From Eubacteriales bacterium (lineage in GTDB: Bacteria > Bacillota > Clostridia > Christensenellales > CAG-138), in assembly GCA_028703645.1 (NCBI GenBank), contig JAQVML010000079.1:1-6618 (forward strand): a stretch of 6,618 nucleotides of DNA. Direction: 5' to 3'. Numbering within the stretch: position 1 is the stretch's first letter; each line of letters begins with the position of its first letter. A program made the translations under genes and the position numbers. Below the pieces are notes generated by a model, which saw nothing but the letters and a program-made list of their open reading frames with translations, was not told where the DNA came from and did no database searches. This document shows, in pieces, positions 4,131 through 6,618 of the stretch.

Positions 4131-6533
4131 CTATTTTTCTTTGCTGAACAATGCTTTGAGACCCTGTAAGAATTCATGATTGAAAAAATGAACGATGCCT
4201 TCGATTTGAAGCGGCGAGAAATCGGACTCCGAACTCATCAACCGCAGCGGCGTGGTGTAGAGAATATGATCGACAATACCGCCGTCAATCTCGTTGGTGC
4301 CCGTTGCCTGTTCGGCAACCTTTCTGCCGATAAAGGTCAGCAGCCGCCCAAGCAGCGTATGCTTGACCTCGCTGAGGGTAACGTTCATGGTGTGCTTTTC
4401 GCCTTTTTGCCGCTCTCTCGCAGGAATTTCGCGACCGAGCACCGCGGCAAACGCGGAATCCGGCACGTCGATTCCGCCGGAGAGGTCATAATAGCAGGCG
4501 GCATCCGCGCGGTGATCCGGCACATGTGCGTCCGCATCCGGCGCGGCGGTGATGCCGGCGCGGAGGCGAATCTCCCTGCTGGAGGCGGAGAGGCGGATTT
4601 CGTATGCGCCGCCTTCGACACGCCAATCCTGAAGCGCCACATCATAATAGCACAAATCGCGCCGCGTGAGCGCAAAAGAAATCGATTTTGTTTCGCCCGG
4701 CGCAAGAAAAATCTTTTCAAACCCCTTCAACTCCTGCTCCGCGGTGAACATAACGCCGGAGCGATGGGAAACGTAAAGCTGGACGACCTCCGCGCCCGCG
4801 ACAGCGCCGGTGTTGGCGACGTCGAGCGACACATGAAGCGTTTCGCCCGCGTTGAGCTGATCCGCACTCAGGCGCAGATTGGAATAGGAAAAAGACGTAT
4901 AGGAGAGCCCGTGTCCGAAGGGGTAGCGAACCGCTTTTTGCGCGGTGTCGTAATAGCGGTAGCCGACGAAGATGCTCTCCCGGTATTCCACCGTGCGGGT
5001 GTATCCCGGAAAATACGCATGGCACGGCGTGTCGCTGAGGCGAAGCGGCCAACTCTCCGCGAGCTTGCCTGCGGGGCAAACGCCGCCCGTGACCAAATCC
5101 GCCACCGCGCCGCCGACCGCCTCGCCACCGAGGTACATGAGCAAAATCGACTTGACGCTTGCTTCCCAATCGAGATCGACGACGGAGCCACAAGCCAAAA
5201 TGACCGCAACGTTCGGGTTGACTGCGGCAACGCGCCGAATCAACTCCGTTTGGTTGCGCGGCATGGCGAGGGACTCGCGGTCAAACCCTTCGGACTCATA
5301 GCGATCCGGTAACCCCGCATAGAGCAGCACCGCGTCTTTGCCGCGCGCGAGGTCGCAGGCCGTCTGAATCAGCACCTCGTCCGGCGCATCCTCCGCGGCG
5401 CGGTACCCTTCGGCAAACACAGCGGACACACCGAGCTTGAGGAGCTCTTCAAACGGACTCTCGATGACCAGCGGCAGAACCTTGCTGCTGCCCGCGCCTT
5501 GATAGCGCGGCTCTTTTGCCAGCGCGCCGAGCACGGCGACGGTTGCGCCCGCGTTCAGCGGCAACAGGTGATCCTCGTTTTTCAATAGAACTGCCGACTG
5601 CGCCGCGGCTTTTCGCGCGAGCAAATGATGCGCGGTTGCGTCATAGGGCACGGTTTTGCGCGCCTTTGCCCGCTCTACCAGCTCCACAACGCGAGATGCG
5701 CAGCGGTCTACGTCCTCTTCCCGCAGGGTGCCCGCGGCGACCGCGCGCTCAATCTGATGATCGTGATACGGGCCGACATAGGGCATCTCCAAATCCAACC
5801 CGGCGCTAACGCCCAGCAAGCGGTCGTTGACCGCGCCCCAATCGGACATCACCAACCCGGTGAAGCCAAACTTGGTGCACAGCACGTCGGTGAGCAGCCA
5901 GCGGTTATCGCTCGCGTTTACGCCTTTGACGCGGTTGTAGGAGCACATGACCGTCCATGGCTGCACGCGCTTGAGTACGCGCTCAAAGGAGGAGAGATAT
6001 AGCTCAAACATCGCCCGCTCGTCCGCAACCGCGTCCGTGGTCAGGCGGCGATATTCCTGATTGTTGAGTGCAAAATGCTTCATCGAGGTGCCGACATCCA
6101 TGCTCTGCACGCCTTCGATATACGCGGCGGCGAGCTCGCCGGAGACGACGGGGTCTTCGCTGAAATACTCAAAATTGCGTCCGCATCGCGGGCTGCGCTT
6201 GCAGTTGAGTCCCGGGCCAAGCAGCACATCCACGCCTTCCGCGCGGGCCTCCTCCGCCAAAGCAACACCGACTTGATGAATCAAATCGCGGTCAAAAGAA
6301 CAGGCGGTGGCGCAGGCGGTCGGGAAACAGGTGGACTTGACGGTGTCGAGATATTTTGCGCCGTCACGAACCTCTTTTCTCAGCCCGTGGGGGCCATCCG
6401 CCACCATCACGGCGGCAAGCTCAACGCGGGGAACGGCCTTTGTGTGCCACTTATCCGCGCCGGAAAGCAGGCCGACTTTTTCCGAGAGCGTCATCATTGA
6501 GACAAGGCGATTGACCGAATCCAGTTGTTCCAT
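4131..6533 (-). CDS. Glycoside hydrolase family 3 beta-glycosidase (beta-glucosidase-like), with Fn3-like domain and C-terminal extension
   Basis: This 800-residue enzyme hydrolyses the terminal non-reducing sugar of beta-glycosides with retention. Domains run in the order of GH3 N-terminal barrel (about 10-295), GH3 C-terminal alpha/beta sandwich (about 312-500), Fn3-like domain (about 577-650; VVQLYVSHRSG, ELKGFEKIFLAPGET), and a helical, charged extension (about 655-800). Landmarks are VADGPHGLR (44-52), LGPGLNCKRSPRCGRNFEY (105-123), SMKHFALNNQE (150-160), the nucleophile motif VMSDWGAVNDR (228-238) with Asp231, and YESEGFDRESL (412-422), where Glu415 is the likely acid/base. It lacks the NagZ-type KH(F/I)PGxG...DSH signature, so beta-glucosidase or xylosidase activity is more likely than N-acetylglucosaminidase. 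There is no signal peptide, so it acts in the cytoplasm on imported oligosaccharides. The start is ATG 6533, with AGGAGG (6545-6540) 6 nt upstream; the frame extends to 6575, but that overlaps the promoter. It is the first gene of a probable operon with the kinase. Confidence 0.93.
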   Translation of the reverse strand: MEQLDSVNRLVSMMTLSEKVGLLSGADKWHTKAVPRVELAAVMVADGPHGLRKEVRDGAKYLDTVKSTCFPTACATACSFDRDLIHQVGVALAEEARAEGVDVLLGPGLNCKRSPRCGRNFEYFSEDPVVSGELAAAYIEGVQSMDVGTSMKHFALNNQEYRRLTTDAVADERAMFELYLSSFERVLKRVQPWTVMCSYNRVKGVNASDNRWLLTDVLCTKFGFTGLVMSDWGAVNDRLLGVSAGLDLEMPYVGPYHDHQIERAVAAGTLREEDVDRCASRVVELVERAKARKTVPYDATAHHLLARKAAAQSAVLLKNEDHLLPLNAGATVAVLGALAKEPRYQGAGSSKVLPLVIESPFEELLKLGVSAVFAEGYRAAEDAPDEVLIQTACDLARGKDAVLLYAGLPDRYESEGFDRESLAMPRNQTELIRRVAAVNPNVAVILACGSVVDLDWEASVKSILLMYLGGEAVGGAVADLVTGGVCPAGKLAESWPLRLSDTPCHAYFPGYTRTVEYRESIFVGYRYYDTAQKAVRYPFGHGLSYTSFSYSNLRLSADQLNAGETLHVSLDVANTGAVAGAEVVQLYVSHRSGVMFTAEQELKGFEKIFLAPGETKSISFALTRRDLCYYDVALQDWRVEGGAYEIRLSASSREIRLRAGITAAPDADAHVPDHRADAACYYDLSGGIDVPDSAFAAVLGREIPARERQKGEKHTMNVTLSEVKHTLLGRLLTFIGRKVAEQATGTNEIDGGIVDHILYTTPLRLMSSESDFSPLQIEGIVHFFNHEFLQGLKALFSKEK

Positions 6534-6557
6534 ACCGCACCTCCTGATATTGAAAAT

Positions 6558-6586
6558 AGTATACCACGGTTGCACGTTTCGCGAAA
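6558..6586 (-). promoter_or_regulatory. Extended -10 promoter with overlapping palindrome, for the GH3-kinase operon
   Basis: The minus strand has TG-G-TATACT, an extended -10 (TG at 6566-6565, hexamer 6563-6558), 24 nt before the GH3 start codon. There is no good -35: the expected position (6586-6581) reads TTTCGC. That position lies within the perfect 10-bp palindrome TTTCGCGAAA (6577-6586), which would suit a repressor occluding RNA polymerase. An extended -10 can work without a good -35. Confidence 0.65.
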
Positions 6587-6618
6587 AGGACTATCGGTTC
6601 AGTTTAAATACAAGTTCG

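Noticed and set aside
4176..5312. 378-codon plus-strand open frame opposite the GH3 gene
   Set aside because: It is antisense to the conserved GH3 coding sequence, Arg/Ala-rich, with no recognisable domain and no upstream Shine-Dalgarno or promoter.
6534..6575. N-terminal extension of the GH3 protein to 6575
   Set aside because: It would include the extended -10 promoter and the AGGAGG site; ATG 6533 has ideal spacing and gives the usual family N-terminus.
6571..6590. CcpA cre site at the GH3 promoter
   Set aside because: The palindrome does not fit the cre pattern TGNAANCGNNNNCA; its centre is G|C rather than C|G.
6570..6595. Possible plus-strand promoter beginning TTGCAC near the right edge
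   Set aside because: There is no acceptable -10 at 16-18 nt, and no plus-strand gene begins within the window.

Overview
The window looks like chromosomal DNA of a Gram-positive, Clostridia-like (Firmicutes) bacterium. The evidence is strong AGGAGG-type ribosome binding sites, SigA-type promoters, a U-tract intrinsic terminator, and protein families typical of gut Clostridia and Bifidobacterium-like glycan users. The DNA is moderately GC-rich, judged by eye. I see no phage, transposon, CRISPR array, tRNA or rRNA.

Layout. (1) 1-1050, minus strand: an operon of an E2-type acyltransferase-fold protein (1050..154) followed by the first 54 codons of an AMP-forming acyl-CoA synthetase-like ligase that runs off the left edge. 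The ligase appears to start at a TTG inside the end of the first gene, behind a perfect Shine-Dalgarno. (2) 1051-1561: a 511-base divergent regulatory region. It holds a near-consensus promoter on each strand, a candidate 29-codon leader ORF, a terminator-like hairpin overlapping the end of that ORF, and more hairpins before the next gene. (3) 1562-2899, plus strand: a CNNM/CorC-type membrane protein with paired CBS domains. (4) 2918-2955: a 15-bp A-tract/T-tract hairpin, a bidirectional terminator for convergent genes. (5) 3000-6533, minus strand: a probable two-gene sugar operon, transcribed first through a cytoplasmic GH3 beta-glycosidase (6533..4131) and then an N-acetylhexosamine 1-kinase-like phosphotransferase (4049..3000). 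Its promoter is at the right edge.

How the parts may work together. The GH3 enzyme would hydrolyse an imported glycoside, and the NahK-like kinase would phosphorylate a released sugar at C1. The acyltransferase-like protein and ligase look like an acyl-activating and acyl-transfer pair of unknown substrate. The acyltransferase has Glu where the family's catalytic His should be. The CNNM protein is probably a divalent-cation (Mg2+-type) transporter or regulator. Its long leader with a small ORF and a terminator-like hairpin suggests attenuation, which is the most intriguing regulatory hypothesis here. No wholly new multi-gene system is evident. The best leads are the attenuator-like leader, the His-less acyltransferase/ligase pair and the GH3-anomeric kinase pair.
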